Source of the DNA: Oceanobacter kriegii DSM 6294
GTDB lineage: Bacteria; Pseudomonadota; Gammaproteobacteria; Pseudomonadales; Oceanobacteraceae
Direction of reading: 5' to 3'
Length of the DNA stretch: 64,000 nt
Assembly: GCF_000422845.1 (NCBI RefSeq)
Contig: NZ_KE383931.1
Span: 298,126-362,125, forward strand
The position numbers and the translations under genes are program-made. Below the pieces are notes generated by a model. The model had not been told where the DNA came from and did not search any database. It worked only from the letters and a program-made list of their open reading frames with translations. Positions 40,063 to 49,068 of this stretch are shown here, one piece after another (within the stretch, counting starts at the first letter, position 1; every line of letters starts with the position of its first letter).

Positions 40063-43000
40063 GTGAATTCCTTGTTTGCCAGTTTCCATTCCCTCTCGGC
40101 AGTGTGGCAACGCTGCCGAATGCTGCTTTTCACGATGTGCCTGGGTCTGTTCGGCGTTATCAATCCGGTTTCTGCGGCCTCCGAATCCAATGAACCGGCA
40201 GCCGACATGGGGCTGACCCAGCAGGAAAAAACCTGGCTGAAAAACCATCAAACCATCCGGGTTCACAATGAAACCAGCTGGGGACCGTTCAACTACTACG
40301 AGTTTGGCCGCCCCAAGGGGTATTCCATCGAATTTATGGACTTGCTGGCCGAGAAACTTGGCATTCAGGTTCAGTACATTACCGGGCCAAGCTGGGGCGA
40401 ATTCACCAACATGCTGGCCAACAAGGATCTCGATGTAATGCTGAACATCGTCGAGACCGAAGACCGCAGCAAGTTCATCCTCTTCACCGATCCCTATTTC
40501 AACAACCCACCCGGCATTGCCGTTCGTGACGACAACAACGAAGTACGCGATTTGCGCGACCTGAATGGCCGGGTTTTGGCAATTCCAAAAGGGTTTTTCT
40601 ATCAGGAAACCATCGAGAAGCATTACCCCGGCATCCAGTTACTGCTGGTCAGTGATCAACTGGAAGCCCTGAAGGCCGTGTCGTTCGGCCACGCCGACGC
40701 CACGATAAGCGGCGTTGCAGTGCAGAATTTTGTGATCCGTAATCACATGCTGAACAACCTCAAGGTCATTGGTGGCATCGACAACCCCCTGTTCAACATC
40801 GACTTGCGCATCGGCATCCGTAACGACTGGGGCATCTTCCAGGGCATTTTGCAGAAAGCCCTGCGTTCCGTAACCGGCCAGGAGCGTGATCGTCTGGCGC
40901 GCCGCTGGCTGAGCAGCGGTTTGCAAAGCACCCAAGTGCTGCAACTGGACAAGGACGAAAAGGCCTTTCTGGAGGCCAATCCGGTCTTGCGTGTTCACAA
41001 CGAGCTGAATTGGCCGCCGTTCAATTTCAACGAACAGGGCAAACCAAAGGGCTATTCGATCGATGTCATGAACCTGATTGCCCGCAAAACCGGTTTTCGG
41101 ATTGAATACATAAGCGGCCCAAGCTGGGGCGACTTCTTGGCGATGACCAAGGATCGTCAGCTGGACGTGATGTTGAATGTGGTCAATACGCCGGAACGCC
41201 GTGAGTACATTCGGTTCACCCGCCCGTTCGCCTACAACCCGAACGTGATTACCAGCAAGAAAGACCAACGCTACGAATCCATCGATCAACTCAACGGTAA
41301 AACGGTCGCCATCACCAAAGGCTCTTTCTACGAAGAAGTGCTCACCCGTGATTACCCCAACATCAAAATCCATTACGTCGAAGACGTGTTAGACGGTCTA
41401 AAAGCAGTCTCTATTGGTAAAGCCAATGCCTCGCTGGCAGAGGCCGCCGTGGTGAACCACCTGATTGCCCGCAATCTGATGAATGACCTCTCCATTACCG
41501 GTGAAGTCGAGCTGGGACAGCCTGATCTGGCCAACCTGCGCATTGGCGTTCGCTCTGATTGGCCAATCCTGCAAGGCATTATGGATCGCGCCATCGAGTC
41601 GATCTCAAGGGAAGAAATGGCGCTGATTTCCAAGCGCTGGATGGGCAACGAGAACTACGTCGCCCGCCCCAAAAACGGCATGGAATTGAACGAAGCCGAA
41701 AAAGCCTGGCTGGCCAATCAGCCAAACATCACCTTCTGCGCCAACCCGGACTGGATGCCGTTAGAGAAGATCGGCCAGGGCGGCAAACACGAAGGTATGG
41801 TGGCCGACTACCTCAATCTGATGGCCAATCAGATTGGGATTGGCCTGACCATGGTGCAAACCGACAGCACATCGCAGTCGTTGCAATACGCCCAGAATCG
41901 CCGCTGCGACATCATGTCGGCCGCCTTTGAAACTCCGGAAGCGGCGCGCCAGCTGAACTTCACCAAACCCTACTTGCGCCTGCCTCTGGTGATTGCCATT
42001 CAGGAAAACGCCATGTTTGTGGACGGCCTGAAGTCGCTGGATGATCAGGTGATCGCGGTGCCCAGTGGCTACGGTTTGCTCAACAAGCTGCAACAGGATT
42101 ACCCCAGCCTGAAAGTGATTGAAGTGGATGACATCACCGAAGGCTTGCGACAGGTTGAAGAAGGCCGCCTGTTCGGCATGATTGGCGCCATTGCCCCTGT
42201 GGGCCACGCGATTCGTGAAGGACGGTTTATTAACCTGAAGATTGGCGGCCGACTGGACGAAGACTGGAAACTCGCTATTGCCGTTCGTAACGACAGCCCC
42301 GAATTGCTGTCGATGTTCAACAAGGCCACCGACTACATCACCGAAGAAGAACGCTCCCGGGTGTTCCAACGCTGGGTGGCGGTGAAGTTTGATCAGCAGG
42401 TTAACTACGATCTGGTGTGGAAAATCGTCGCCATTATTTTCGTTATTATGCTGGGCATCGTGCTGTGGAACTGGAAACTGGCGCGCCTGAACCGGGCATT
42501 AAAAACCGAGATGGGCCTGCGCAATGCGGCGGAAGCCCGTTTGCAAGACGCCAATGACGCCCTCAGCAGCAAAAACCGTGAACTGTCGATTCTGTCGACC
42601 ACCGACAGCCTGACCGGGCTGTCCAACCGACTCTACATTGAAACCCAGCTCAACAAGGTACTGGACGATGACGCAACCTTCGTTGTGATGCTGCTCGACA
42701 TCGACCATTTCAAACAAATCAACGACGTCTACGGCCACCTGGAAGGCGATGAAGTGCTGAAGCGCGTGGCAACCGTGCTGAGCCAGCACAGCCGTGAGAA
42801 CGACCTGATTGGCCGTTGGGGCGGTGAAGAATTCATGCTGGTGTTGCCCAACACCTCCGGCTCCATGGGATTCCGTTTGGCAGAAAAACTGCGCACGGCC
42901 ATTGCCGCAGAACAGTTTGGCGAAGTTGACCACGTCACTGCAAGCATAGGCTTGGCCGAATGCCACGGCCCGGGCAACACCGCCCGCCAGCTGGTATTGC

Positions 43001-43080
43001 GGGCCGACAACGCCCTTTACAGCGCCAAGAGCAAGGGCCGTAACCGAGTGATTGCCGATATTCAATCGGAGCTGGCCTAG
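40063..43080 (+). CDS. Diguanylate cyclase with three tandem periplasmic amino-acid-binding domains
   Basis: Start is uncertain: GTG 40063 (1005 residues) or ATG 40120 near the signal peptide (LLFTMCLGLFGVINPVSAA). Three SBP_bac_3 domains follow: KTIRVHNETSWGPFNYYEFG, then a close copy LRVHNELNWPPFNFNEQG, then the more distant ITFCANPDWMPLEKIGQG. A single transmembrane helix (LVWKIVAIIFVIMLGIVLWNW) leads to a coiled coil and a GGDEF domain with RWGGEEFMLVL and an I-site-like upstream RxxD absent or unclear. The protein should make cyclic di-GMP in response to periplasmic ligands. Three binding domains in one chain is uncommon. Confidence 0.9.
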   Translation: MNSLFASFHSLSAVWQRCRMLLFTMCLGLFGVINPVSAASESNEPAADMGLTQQEKTWLKNHQTIRVHNETSWGPFNYYEFGRPKGYSIEFMDLLAEKLGIQVQYITGPSWGEFTNMLANKDLDVMLNIVETEDRSKFILFTDPYFNNPPGIAVRDDNNEVRDLRDLNGRVLAIPKGFFYQETIEKHYPGIQLLLVSDQLEALKAVSFGHADATISGVAVQNFVIRNHMLNNLKVIGGIDNPLFNIDLRIGIRNDWGIFQGILQKALRSVTGQERDRLARRWLSSGLQSTQVLQLDKDEKAFLEANPVLRVHNELNWPPFNFNEQGKPKGYSIDVMNLIARKTGFRIEYISGPSWGDFLAMTKDRQLDVMLNVVNTPERREYIRFTRPFAYNPNVITSKKDQRYESIDQLNGKTVAITKGSFYEEVLTRDYPNIKIHYVEDVLDGLKAVSIGKANASLAEAAVVNHLIARNLMNDLSITGEVELGQPDLANLRIGVRSDWPILQGIMDRAIESISREEMALISKRWMGNENYVARPKNGMELNEAEKAWLANQPNITFCANPDWMPLEKIGQGGKHEGMVADYLNLMANQIGIGLTMVQTDSTSQSLQYAQNRRCDIMSAAFETPEAARQLNFTKPYLRLPLVIAIQENAMFVDGLKSLDDQVIAVPSGYGLLNKLQQDYPSLKVIEVDDITEGLRQVEEGRLFGMIGAIAPVGHAIREGRFINLKIGGRLDEDWKLAIAVRNDSPELLSMFNKATDYITEEERSRVFQRWVAVKFDQQVNYDLVWKIVAIIFVIMLGIVLWNWKLARLNRALKTEMGLRNAAEARLQDANDALSSKNRELSILSTTDSLTGLSNRLYIETQLNKVLDDDATFVVMLLDIDHFKQINDVYGHLEGDEVLKRVATVLSQHSRENDLIGRWGGEEFMLVLPNTSGSMGFRLAEKLRTAIAAEQFGEVDHVTASIGLAECHGPGNTARQLVLRADNALYSAKSKGRNRVIADIQSELA

Positions 43081-43120
43081 GACTGACGGAGCAAGCCGAA
43101 GCCTGTTCAGTTGGATATGC

Positions 43121-43969
43121 TCAGGCTGTCTTTCGCCAAAGGTCCGTCGGCCACATAAACACCAAAACGTTATCAACCACTCGGCTGATGGCGCCCAACC
43201 GCTTGGCACAGGCCGCCATGTAATAGTTTTGCTGCTGCTTGATTAGAAAGCCATCGGCAACCAATTGGCTAACCAAAGCGCCTTCTGTCACTTTCAAATG
43301 ATCAGCCAGCTCAGTGGTGGTCAGTAGATTGACGTTTTCTGAAGGACTCTGTGACTCTATGACCGCCGATTGATGCGAAGGTACAGAAGGCACTGCTGCC
43401 GCAGCAGCATCGTTAATGGCAGGATCATTGGCCATTGCGAAGTAACGTATGGCCGAGGGAGACTCTACAGGCTCCTCGGCTGATGCGTAGAAAACACTCG
43501 ACAACGCCGAGACACTCGGTGGCTCGTCCAGCGTTTCCGGCGTGTTATGAATCAGCATCTCCGCCGCTTGTTTGATGTCATCAATCTTTGAACGCGCAGA
43601 AACAAAGGCAGCGCTGTCGCCCGATTTAGTCAACAACACCCCCATGTCCAGCGAATCAACCTCGGAATTGAGTGGTCGACTGGCCATGACCACATTGCTC
43701 TCGTTGCAATAACAACGCGCATTCAGATTATGACTGACGAACACCGACAAATTCGGCAACCGGGTCAACGAATAAAGACGTGAGACAAATTTTTGATGGC
43801 GGTATACCAGGCTTACCTTGATGCCTTGCTCTGCGCGTTCGCACAGCAATGTCAGCAAATGCTCTGGCATGCTGATGTTCGGACAAATGAGCGTGACTTC
43901 CCTCTTTGCCTTGAGAATCAATAACTCAATTATCCTGTCCATGTCAGAGTCATTTAGAAAAGTAGCCAT
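43121..43969 (-). CDS. PLD-like protein with winged-helix C-terminus
   Basis: Encodes 282 residues. The N-terminal about 120 residues resemble one half of a phospholipase-D fold: KREVTLICPNISMPEHLLTLLCERAEQGIKVSLVYRHQ and LNARCYCNESNVVMASRPLN. In active members the corresponding motif is LHAKCY; here the histidine is replaced by Asn, so it is probably inactive. A Pro/Ala/Ser-rich linker follows, and then LTTTELADHLKVTEGALVSQLVADGFL, a helix-turn-helix-like motif. It may act as a ligand or nucleic-acid sensor. It converges with the diguanylate cyclase gene. Confidence 0.6.
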   Translation of the reverse strand: MATFLNDSDMDRIIELLILKAKREVTLICPNISMPEHLLTLLCERAEQGIKVSLVYRHQKFVSRLYSLTRLPNLSVFVSHNLNARCYCNESNVVMASRPLNSEVDSLDMGVLLTKSGDSAAFVSARSKIDDIKQAAEMLIHNTPETLDEPPSVSALSSVFYASAEEPVESPSAIRYFAMANDPAINDAAAAAVPSVPSHQSAVIESQSPSENVNLLTTTELADHLKVTEGALVSQLVADGFLIKQQQNYYMAACAKRLGAISRVVDNVLVFMWPTDLWRKTA

Positions 43970-44182
43970 GTCATATCCGTTGATAAGAAAGATGCCAGAG
44001 GGAAGTCCAACCGTATGATGAACAGGCTATCAACAGGAAAGGCGAACCGAAGTATCAGATCAGTATCAGTTACGAAACCCAAATGAACCGTACCAGACCA
44101 AAAAGAATCCTGACGCTATGGCATCAGAATACAGACCAGTAACCGCATGGATACCAGTTTATTCACCAGCACAAGCGCAATG
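43970..44182. other. Intergenic region upstream of the PLD-like gene
   Basis: No gene or strong repeat is seen here. It would hold the promoter of the minus-strand gene ending at 43121. Confidence 0.4.
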
Positions 44183-44216
44183 AAAAAGCCCCGACGGTTT
44201 CCCGCCGGGGCTTTTC
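44183..44216 (-). terminator. Rho-independent terminator after the yaaA-yajG operon
   Basis: AAAAAGCCCCGACGG TTTC CCGCCGGGGCTTTT forms a stem of 8-11 pairs with T-runs on both strands. It lies 29 bases after the yajG-like stop on the minus strand. Confidence 0.88.
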
Positions 44217-44244
44217 AGTTCATCGGTTAATTAAAACCGGTCTC

Positions 44245-44853
44245 TCAGCGAACGCCCAACGCACGCAGGAATTCAGGGTCTTTGAAAATGTGGCCCCAGA
44301 TTTTATCCAGCGCTTCGTTCACCCATTCTTCGTTGTACACCTGTGCTGGTGACGCCACCACAGAGCGGGTTTCGCTGATGCTGTATGGTTTGTCGAAGGT
44401 GTCAGCACCGTTCATGACAGTCATCGCGAAGGTCAGGTCGAGGGTGCATTCGTTCACCATCACCCCTTCATTACACTGGTAGTTGAAGGTGTTGACGTCC
44501 AGCTGAACTTTCACCGGATCGGCACCTGTGCCGTTGCCAAAACCCACGTTTGCCAGTGACGAGCGCAGGCGGTTGGTCAGCGAGGTTTTCAGATCGGTTT
44601 TGGTCAGCAGCGGCGAGTTTTCCGGCTCACGGCCACCGCGATAACCTAGCAAATCGTTTTCCATGCCGCGCTGGTCAACAACGCGCACCAGCGCATTGCG
44701 TGGCTGGCTCAGTTCTCCGGCCGGTACGTTGGCGGTTTCGTTCAGTTCAACCACTTGAGGCGACAGCACACAACCGCTCAACCCCAAACCTGCGCCTGCA
44801 ACCATGGCAGTCGTCAACAAGGTTTTGCGGAAAACAGAGGTCAGTTTATGCAT
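44245..44853 (-). CDS. YajG family lipoprotein
   Basis: Encodes 202 residues. The lipoprotein signal ends at LGLSGC (Cys 28). The mature part contains [28 protein letters not shown] and the [13 protein letters not shown]-type region, and near the C-terminus [10 protein letters not shown]. These are YajG features. E. coli YajG is an outer-membrane lipoprotein of unclear role. The gene overlaps the 3' end of yaaA by 8 bases, so they form one operon. Confidence 0.85.
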   Translation of the reverse strand: MHKLTSVFRKTLLTTAMVAGAGLGLSGCVLSPQVVELNETANVPAGELSQPRNALVRVVDQRGMENDLLGYRGGREPENSPLLTKTDLKTSLTNRLRSSLANVGFGNGTGADPVKVQLDVNTFNYQCNEGVMVNECTLDLTFAMTVMNGADTFDKPYSISETRSVVASPAQVYNEEWVNEALDKIWGHIFKDPEFLRALGVR

Positions 44854-45634
44854 TTGGCAGATCCTTTTCGGCTCGATTAAACACCCAGGTATTGCCTTTG
44901 GAATCTTCTGGGCAGTATTTGTATCCGGCCACGTTAAAGGCTTTCAGTTCCTCTGGCGTGTCGATACGTTTGTCGATGATGTATCGAGCCATCATGCCAC
45001 GGGCTTTTTTGGCGTAGAAGCTGATGATTTTGAAGTTACCGTTTTTCTCATCCTTGAACACGGGCGTAATCAACTCGCCGCTGAGCTGTTTGGTCTTTAC
45101 CGATTTGAAATACTCGTTAGACGCCAGATTCACCACCACCTTGCTGTCGTGTTCTACCAGCTCGTTATTGAGCGATTCTGTCAGCGTATTGCCCCAGAAT
45201 TCGTACAAGTCCTTGCCCCGTGGGTTCTTCAGTTTGGTGCCCATTTCCAAACGGTATGGCGCCATCATATCCAGCGGCTTCAGGATGCCGTACAAACCGC
45301 TCAGCATACGCACGTGCTGTTGAGCGTATTCAAGATCCTGCTGCTGCAAGGTTTCAGCCTCAAGACCGGTGTAAACGTCACCCTTGAAGGCCAGAATGGC
45401 CTGCTTGGCGTTGCTTTCATTCAACGGCAATTGCCAGCTGGAATAACGCTCAACGTTCAGTTCGGCCAGCTTGTCGCTGAGCTTCATCAAACCGCCGATT
45501 TCATCCGGCGAGTATTTGCGCAGCACGTCGATCAGTTCGGCAGAGTCGTCCAGAAAGCGTGGCTGGCTGCTGGTGCTGGTCGTTGCGGGTGTCTCGTAGT
45601 CCAGTGTTTTGGCTGGCGATAACAGAGTCAACAT
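44846..45634 (-). CDS. yaaA: Peroxide stress protein YaaA
   Basis: Encodes 262 residues with the family marks: [15 protein letters not shown] at the start, then [39 protein letters not shown] and [20 protein letters not shown]. YaaA lowers intracellular free iron and so protects DNA from hydrogen peroxide. Length matches the family. It is followed with overlap by the yajG-like gene. Confidence 0.95.
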   Translation of the reverse strand: MLTLLSPAKTLDYETPATTSTSSQPRFLDDSAELIDVLRKYSPDEIGGLMKLSDKLAELNVERYSSWQLPLNESNAKQAILAFKGDVYTGLEAETLQQQDLEYAQQHVRMLSGLYGILKPLDMMAPYRLEMGTKLKNPRGKDLYEFWGNTLTESLNNELVEHDSKVVVNLASNEYFKSVKTKQLSGELITPVFKDEKNGNFKIISFYAKKARGMMARYIIDKRIDTPEELKAFNVAGYKYCPEDSKGNTWVFNRAEKDLPNA

Positions 45635-45824
45635 GATGCGTGCTCGTTCCTTTTAAATGAATAACGCCATCATAACGGTGCCACAGGACGAACCCAAGCC
45701 TGCTGGAGCGCCGCACAGCTATCCTTCCGATAGCTGTTTTTAATAGCCCAAAACAATTAAACAAAGAAGATCGGTAGTTTTTTTGTTGGCTGTTTATTAA
45801 ATCGCCATGTGATAGTCTTTCGCG
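45635..45824. other. Divergent gap between yaaA and purE
   Basis: No gene is seen. The stretch 45740-45820 is AT-rich (TTTTTTTGTTGGCTG, ATTAAATCGCC) and likely contains the purE promoter, with TGTGATAGT near 45809-45817 as a possible extended -10. Confidence 0.4.
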
Positions 45825-46087
45825 CTTTCTTTCATCGGCCTCGCCAGAGACCGATCTCCGATGGTCCTTCGGCCCGAATTTTGTACCAGCAACGTCGCTG
45901 GTCGATTCCCAATTGCCAACAAGACCAGCCCGGACCTCTTCAGGTTCCGCCGGGGCGTGGAGTTATTTTTTCTGGCGAGAGAATGTTCACCGGCAAGGCC
46001 TGGGCCTTCCGGTGTTAAATCAAGGTTGGCTGGAAGCGCACACTTTCTATCAGCGCATGGCCGACCCGCAGTAAGAGGGTTTACCCA
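45825..46087 (+). promoter_or_regulatory. Structured leader upstream of purE
   Basis: About 260 bases without a convincing gene. Three hairpins are visible. ACCAGC (45885-45890) pairs with GCTGGT (45897-45902), and a second ACCAGC (45924-45929) could compete for the same arm. CCCGGACCT (45929-45937) pairs with AGGT and CCGGG (to 45954), followed by TTATTTTTTC at 45963-45972. CACCGG-c-AAGGCC (45988-46000) pairs with GGCCTT-CCGGTG (46003-46014). An 11-codon frame (MFTGKAWAFRC, 45983-46018) lies across the last hairpin. This looks like an attenuator or cis-regulatory RNA; no known class is recognised. Confidence 0.45.
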
Positions 46088-46582
46088 ATGACAGTTCAGG
46101 TTGGCATCATCATGGGCTCCAAGAGCGACTGGCCTACCATGCAGTTCGCCGCTGAAACACTCGACACCCTGGGTGTGGAATACGAAGTACAGGTTGTTTC
46201 CGCACACCGTACTCCAGACCTGCTGTTCGATTACTCCAAAAGCGCCCACGATCGCGGTCTGAAAGTCATCATCGCCGGTGCTGGCGGCGCCGCTCACCTG
46301 CCAGGTATGGTTGCTTCCCAAACCTCCCTGCCAGTGCTGGGCGTGCCAGTTAAGTCCCGCGCCCTGAATGGCCTGGACTCGCTGCTGTCCATCGTGCAAA
46401 TGCCAGGCGGCGTTGCCGTGGGTACGCTGGCCATTGGTGATGCCGGTGCCAAGAACGCAGGCCTGCTGGCTGCGCAGATTCTGGCCACCAGCAACCCTGA
46501 ATTGATGACTCGCATCGACGAATTCCGTGCCAATCAGACCGAAACTGTGCTGTCGCAGCCAGATCCACGCGACGCCTTCTGA
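46088..46582 (+). CDS. purE: N5-carboxyaminoimidazole ribonucleotide mutase
   Basis: Encodes 164 residues. Class I PurE motifs are intact: [12 protein letters not shown] (about 7-18), VVSAHRTPD (about 37-45), [13 protein letters not shown] and [15 protein letters not shown]. It converts N5-CAIR to CAIR in purine synthesis and works with PurK, encoded about 0.1 kb downstream. A terminator-like hairpin stands between the two. Confidence 0.97.
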   Translation: MTVQVGIIMGSKSDWPTMQFAAETLDTLGVEYEVQVVSAHRTPDLLFDYSKSAHDRGLKVIIAGAGGAAHLPGMVASQTSLPVLGVPVKSRALNGLDSLLSIVQMPGGVAVGTLAIGDAGAKNAGLLAAQILATSNPELMTRIDEFRANQTETVLSQPDPRDAF

Positions 46583-46616
46583 TTCAGCAGGTACAATTCG
46601 CGATCTGAATCGCACT

Positions 46617-46650
46617 CCAAAAAGCGGCTCTCCAGCCGCTTTTTGTTTTT
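46617..46650 (+). terminator. Rho-independent terminator between purE and purK
   Basis: CCAAAAAGCGGCT CTCC AGCCGCTTTTTGTTTTT: 10-pair stem and a long T-run. It would stop or reduce transcription from purE into purK. Confidence 0.88.
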
Positions 46651-46688
46651 CTGAACTCCGACAACCGTAATTAAGGCAAGAGCAAGAT

Positions 46689-47768
46689 ATGAAGATCGGT
46701 ATTCTCGGCAATGGCCAGTTGGGTCAGATGCTGCAAGACAGCATCACCGACCTGGCAGACATCGACGTAAACCTGTACGACCTGCGCGCTCACAGTGATG
46801 ACGCCCTGCGTGCGTTTATCGCCGTGAATGACCTTATTTCCTACGAGACCGAGAACATCCCGGCTCATATCGTTGCCATTCTGGAAGACCACGCCGACAA
46901 ACTGGCACCGGGCCTGAATGCCCTGAAAACCTTCCAGAACCGTCTGTTGGAAAAGAACGCCCTGCGTGCTGCGGGCATCGCCACCGCCGACTTCTGCGCC
47001 GTAAACTCGCTGGAAGACGTGAAAAGTGCCGTTGAGCAGCTGGGTCTGCCAATCGTGCTGAAGACCACCACCGAAGGCTATGACGGCAAGGGTCAGTTTG
47101 TACTGCGCGCGCCGGAAGACGCCGAGCCAGCCTGGGACGCCATTGGCGGCCGTGAGCTGATTGCTGAAGCTTTCGTTACCTTCTCCCGTGAAACGTCTGT
47201 TATTGCCAGCCGCGACGCTGAAGGCAATGTGGTGATTTGGCCGATGACCGAAAACGTTCACCACGAAGGCATTCTGCGTTACTCGCTGTTCCCATGCGAA
47301 GGTCTGAGCGATGCCAAGGCCGAACAAGCCCGTACCTACATCACCGATTTGGCCAACAGCCTCGATTACGTCGGCACCATCACCCTGGAGCTGTTCGATA
47401 CTGAATCCGGTCTGGTAGCCAACGAAGTGGCACCACGTGTGCATAACTCCGGCCACTGGTCCATCGAAGGTGCGGACGCCAGTCAGTTCCGCAACCACAT
47501 GCTGGCGATTTCCGGCAAAGCACTGGGCAACACCGAAGCCAAATACCCGGCCGTTGCCATGTTGAACGTCATCGGTGACGAGACCCCAACCATTGCTGCC
47601 GATGGTCTGGCCGGTGTGTACGTACACTCTTACGGTAAGGAAGCACGTCCTGCCCGTAAGCTGGGCCACGTGACGGTCACTTCTGCATCCGTAGAAGAAC
47701 GCAACAGCACCATCGACAAACTGGTTGGCCTGATGCCGGAAGGCGTTTGGGCTGGCGGCAGCAAGTAA
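46689..47768 (+). CDS. purK: N5-carboxyaminoimidazole ribonucleotide synthase
   Basis: Encodes 359 residues. It shows the ATP-grasp family marks: KIGILGNGQLGQML at the N-terminus, LGLPIVLKTTTEGYDGKGQFV (ATP-binding loop), TLELFDTESGLVANEVAPRVHNSGHWSIEG near the active site. It makes N5-CAIR from AIR, bicarbonate and ATP. It has no obvious own strong promoter in the 40 bases after the terminator, so read-through or a weak promoter is implied. Confidence 0.96.
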   Translation: MKIGILGNGQLGQMLQDSITDLADIDVNLYDLRAHSDDALRAFIAVNDLISYETENIPAHIVAILEDHADKLAPGLNALKTFQNRLLEKNALRAAGIATADFCAVNSLEDVKSAVEQLGLPIVLKTTTEGYDGKGQFVLRAPEDAEPAWDAIGGRELIAEAFVTFSRETSVIASRDAEGNVVIWPMTENVHHEGILRYSLFPCEGLSDAKAEQARTYITDLANSLDYVGTITLELFDTESGLVANEVAPRVHNSGHWSIEGADASQFRNHMLAISGKALGNTEAKYPAVAMLNVIGDETPTIAADGLAGVYVHSYGKEARPARKLGHVTVTSASVEERNSTIDKLVGLMPEGVWAGGSK

Positions 47769-47786
47769 GGCAAGGGAGAGATTCAA

Positions 47787-48341
47787 GTGGCCAAGTCACT
47801 GCAAGAACAAATGCTGGAAATGGGCCTGATCAATCAGAAGAAGGCCAAGAAAAACGCCAAGGAAATGAAGAAAACCGCGCACGCCAAGCGTACCGGTAAC
47901 GACGAAGGCATCGAAGACACCGCCGCCGCCGCAGAAGCTGCGCGCAAGGAAAAAGCCGCCCGCGATAAAGAGCTGAACCGTCAGCGCGAAGAGGCCGCCA
48001 AGCAAAAGGCCATCGTCGCTCAGGTGAAGCAGCTGATCAAAACCAACGCCATCGATTGCGACGGTGAGATCAAGTACAACTTCGTTCACGACAAAAAAGT
48101 GAAACAGATGTACGTGAATCAGGCCGTGTGGGATCGCCTGAGCCGTGGCCAGCTGGCCATCATCCTGCTGGAAGTAGTGAAGGAAGAAGCGGTTTACAAA
48201 GTGGTGCCGGTGCAGGTTGCTGACAAGGTTAAGCAACGTGACCCTGAACACTACATTATGATTGCCGACGCATCCGGCGACGTAATGGAAGAAGACGACC
48301 CATACGCGGCGTACCAGATTCCAGACGACCTGATGTGGTAA
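47787..48341 (+). CDS. DUF2058 family protein (YaiL-like)
   Basis: Encodes 184 residues from GTG 47787, with AAGGGAG 11-17 bases upstream. The N-terminus (SLQEQMLEMGLINQKKAKKNAKEMKK) is the DUF2058 signature, followed by a highly charged coiled coil and a folded C-terminus (GEIKYNFVHDKKVKQMYVNQAVWDRLSRGQLAIILL). Function is unknown; homologues are described as nucleoprotein/polynucleotide-associated. It follows purK by 18 bases and is probably cotranscribed. Confidence 0.92.
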   Translation: MAKSLQEQMLEMGLINQKKAKKNAKEMKKTAHAKRTGNDEGIEDTAAAAEAARKEKAARDKELNRQREEAAKQKAIVAQVKQLIKTNAIDCDGEIKYNFVHDKKVKQMYVNQAVWDRLSRGQLAIILLEVVKEEAVYKVVPVQVADKVKQRDPEHYIMIADASGDVMEEDDPYAAYQIPDDLMW

Positions 48342-48441
48342 TGGCTTAGGCCTTTTAATCCCGGTGATGGATATCAGATTCCATCAGCGGGATTCCCTGT
48401 AGGTTGGGCCCCGCCCAACTGATGTGGTAATCACCGGTATT

Positions 48442-48493
48442 GTAGGAGCGAATTCATTCGCGAATGAAACTGCGCGTCCCGATTCGCTCCTAC
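48442..48493. repeat. REP doublet (REPIN-like)
   Basis: GTAGGAGCGAATTCATTCGC at 48442 and the inverted ATTCGCTCCTAC at 48482-48493 form perfect 12-bp arms around a short spacer. The whole lies between the convergent DUF2058 and SMR genes. Confidence 0.88.
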
Positions 48494-48517
48494 GACATAC
48501 GCCCTCAGACCCAATGA

Positions 48518-48850
48518 TCAATGCGTACTCACGCTTGAGAACACGTTAATCAGCACTACCCCGCCGCCAATCATGGCCACACCGGCAATCGCCGGAACAT
48601 CCAGTTTCTGGCCATACAGCACCCAGCCAATCAAGGTAATTGCCATAATGCCAACCCCAGCCCAAACGGCGTAGGCAATGCCCACCGGAATGGTTTTCAG
48701 CGAAATGGCCAACAGCCAGAACGCCCCGGCGTACCCCAAACCGGCCACTACCGATGGCACCAGCTTAGAAAAGCCATCCGACTGCTTCAGTGCCGACGTT
48801 GCAATCACCTCAAGCACAATCGCCACCATCAGAATCAACCAATGATTCAT
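48518..48850 (-). CDS. SMR family multidrug efflux protein
   Basis: Encodes 110 residues and four transmembrane helices. The conserved glutamate is in IVLEVIATSALKQSDGF (Glu 14), and PVGIAYAVWAGVGIMAITLIGWVLYGQKLD is the family core. EmrE/QacE-type pumps export cationic compounds using the proton gradient and work as antiparallel dimers. No partner gene is adjacent, so it is probably a homodimer. Confidence 0.95.
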   Translation of the reverse strand: MNHWLILMVAIVLEVIATSALKQSDGFSKLVPSVVAGLGYAGAFWLLAISLKTIPVGIAYAVWAGVGIMAITLIGWVLYGQKLDVPAIAGVAMIGGGVVLINVFSSVSTH

Positions 48851-49068
48851 ATCGCCCTCCGATCAATCAACTCAGCATGGTTCAGGGATGCTCTGAAAAA
48901 TGAGCAAATGGAGGCGGATTATGCCTGTCGGATTTTCACCCTGGGAAGCAAAATCGGGGCATGGGTCACGCTGTTGCATGGCATAGACAGTGGGGTACCT
49001 CAAACGAGGTGACAAGCCGCAAGACAGGATGGGCACTCGTGCCCATCAGGCAAACACCACAGAGAAAC
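48851..49068. other. Intergenic region between SMR and TSUP genes
   Basis: No gene is seen in 218 bases. It contains the SMR promoter (minus strand) and the 3' side of the TSUP gene; GATGGGCACTCGTGCCCATC (49028-49047) is an inverted repeat that could end the TSUP transcript. Confidence 0.5.

Noticed and set aside
45825-46087. Known purine or PRPP riboswitch
   Set aside because: The conserved cores of those classes are not visible; I keep it only as an unclassified structured leader.
45797-46711. Minus-strand open frame opposite purE and its leader
   Set aside because: It crosses the conserved purE gene and the purE-purK terminator and has no recognisable domain.
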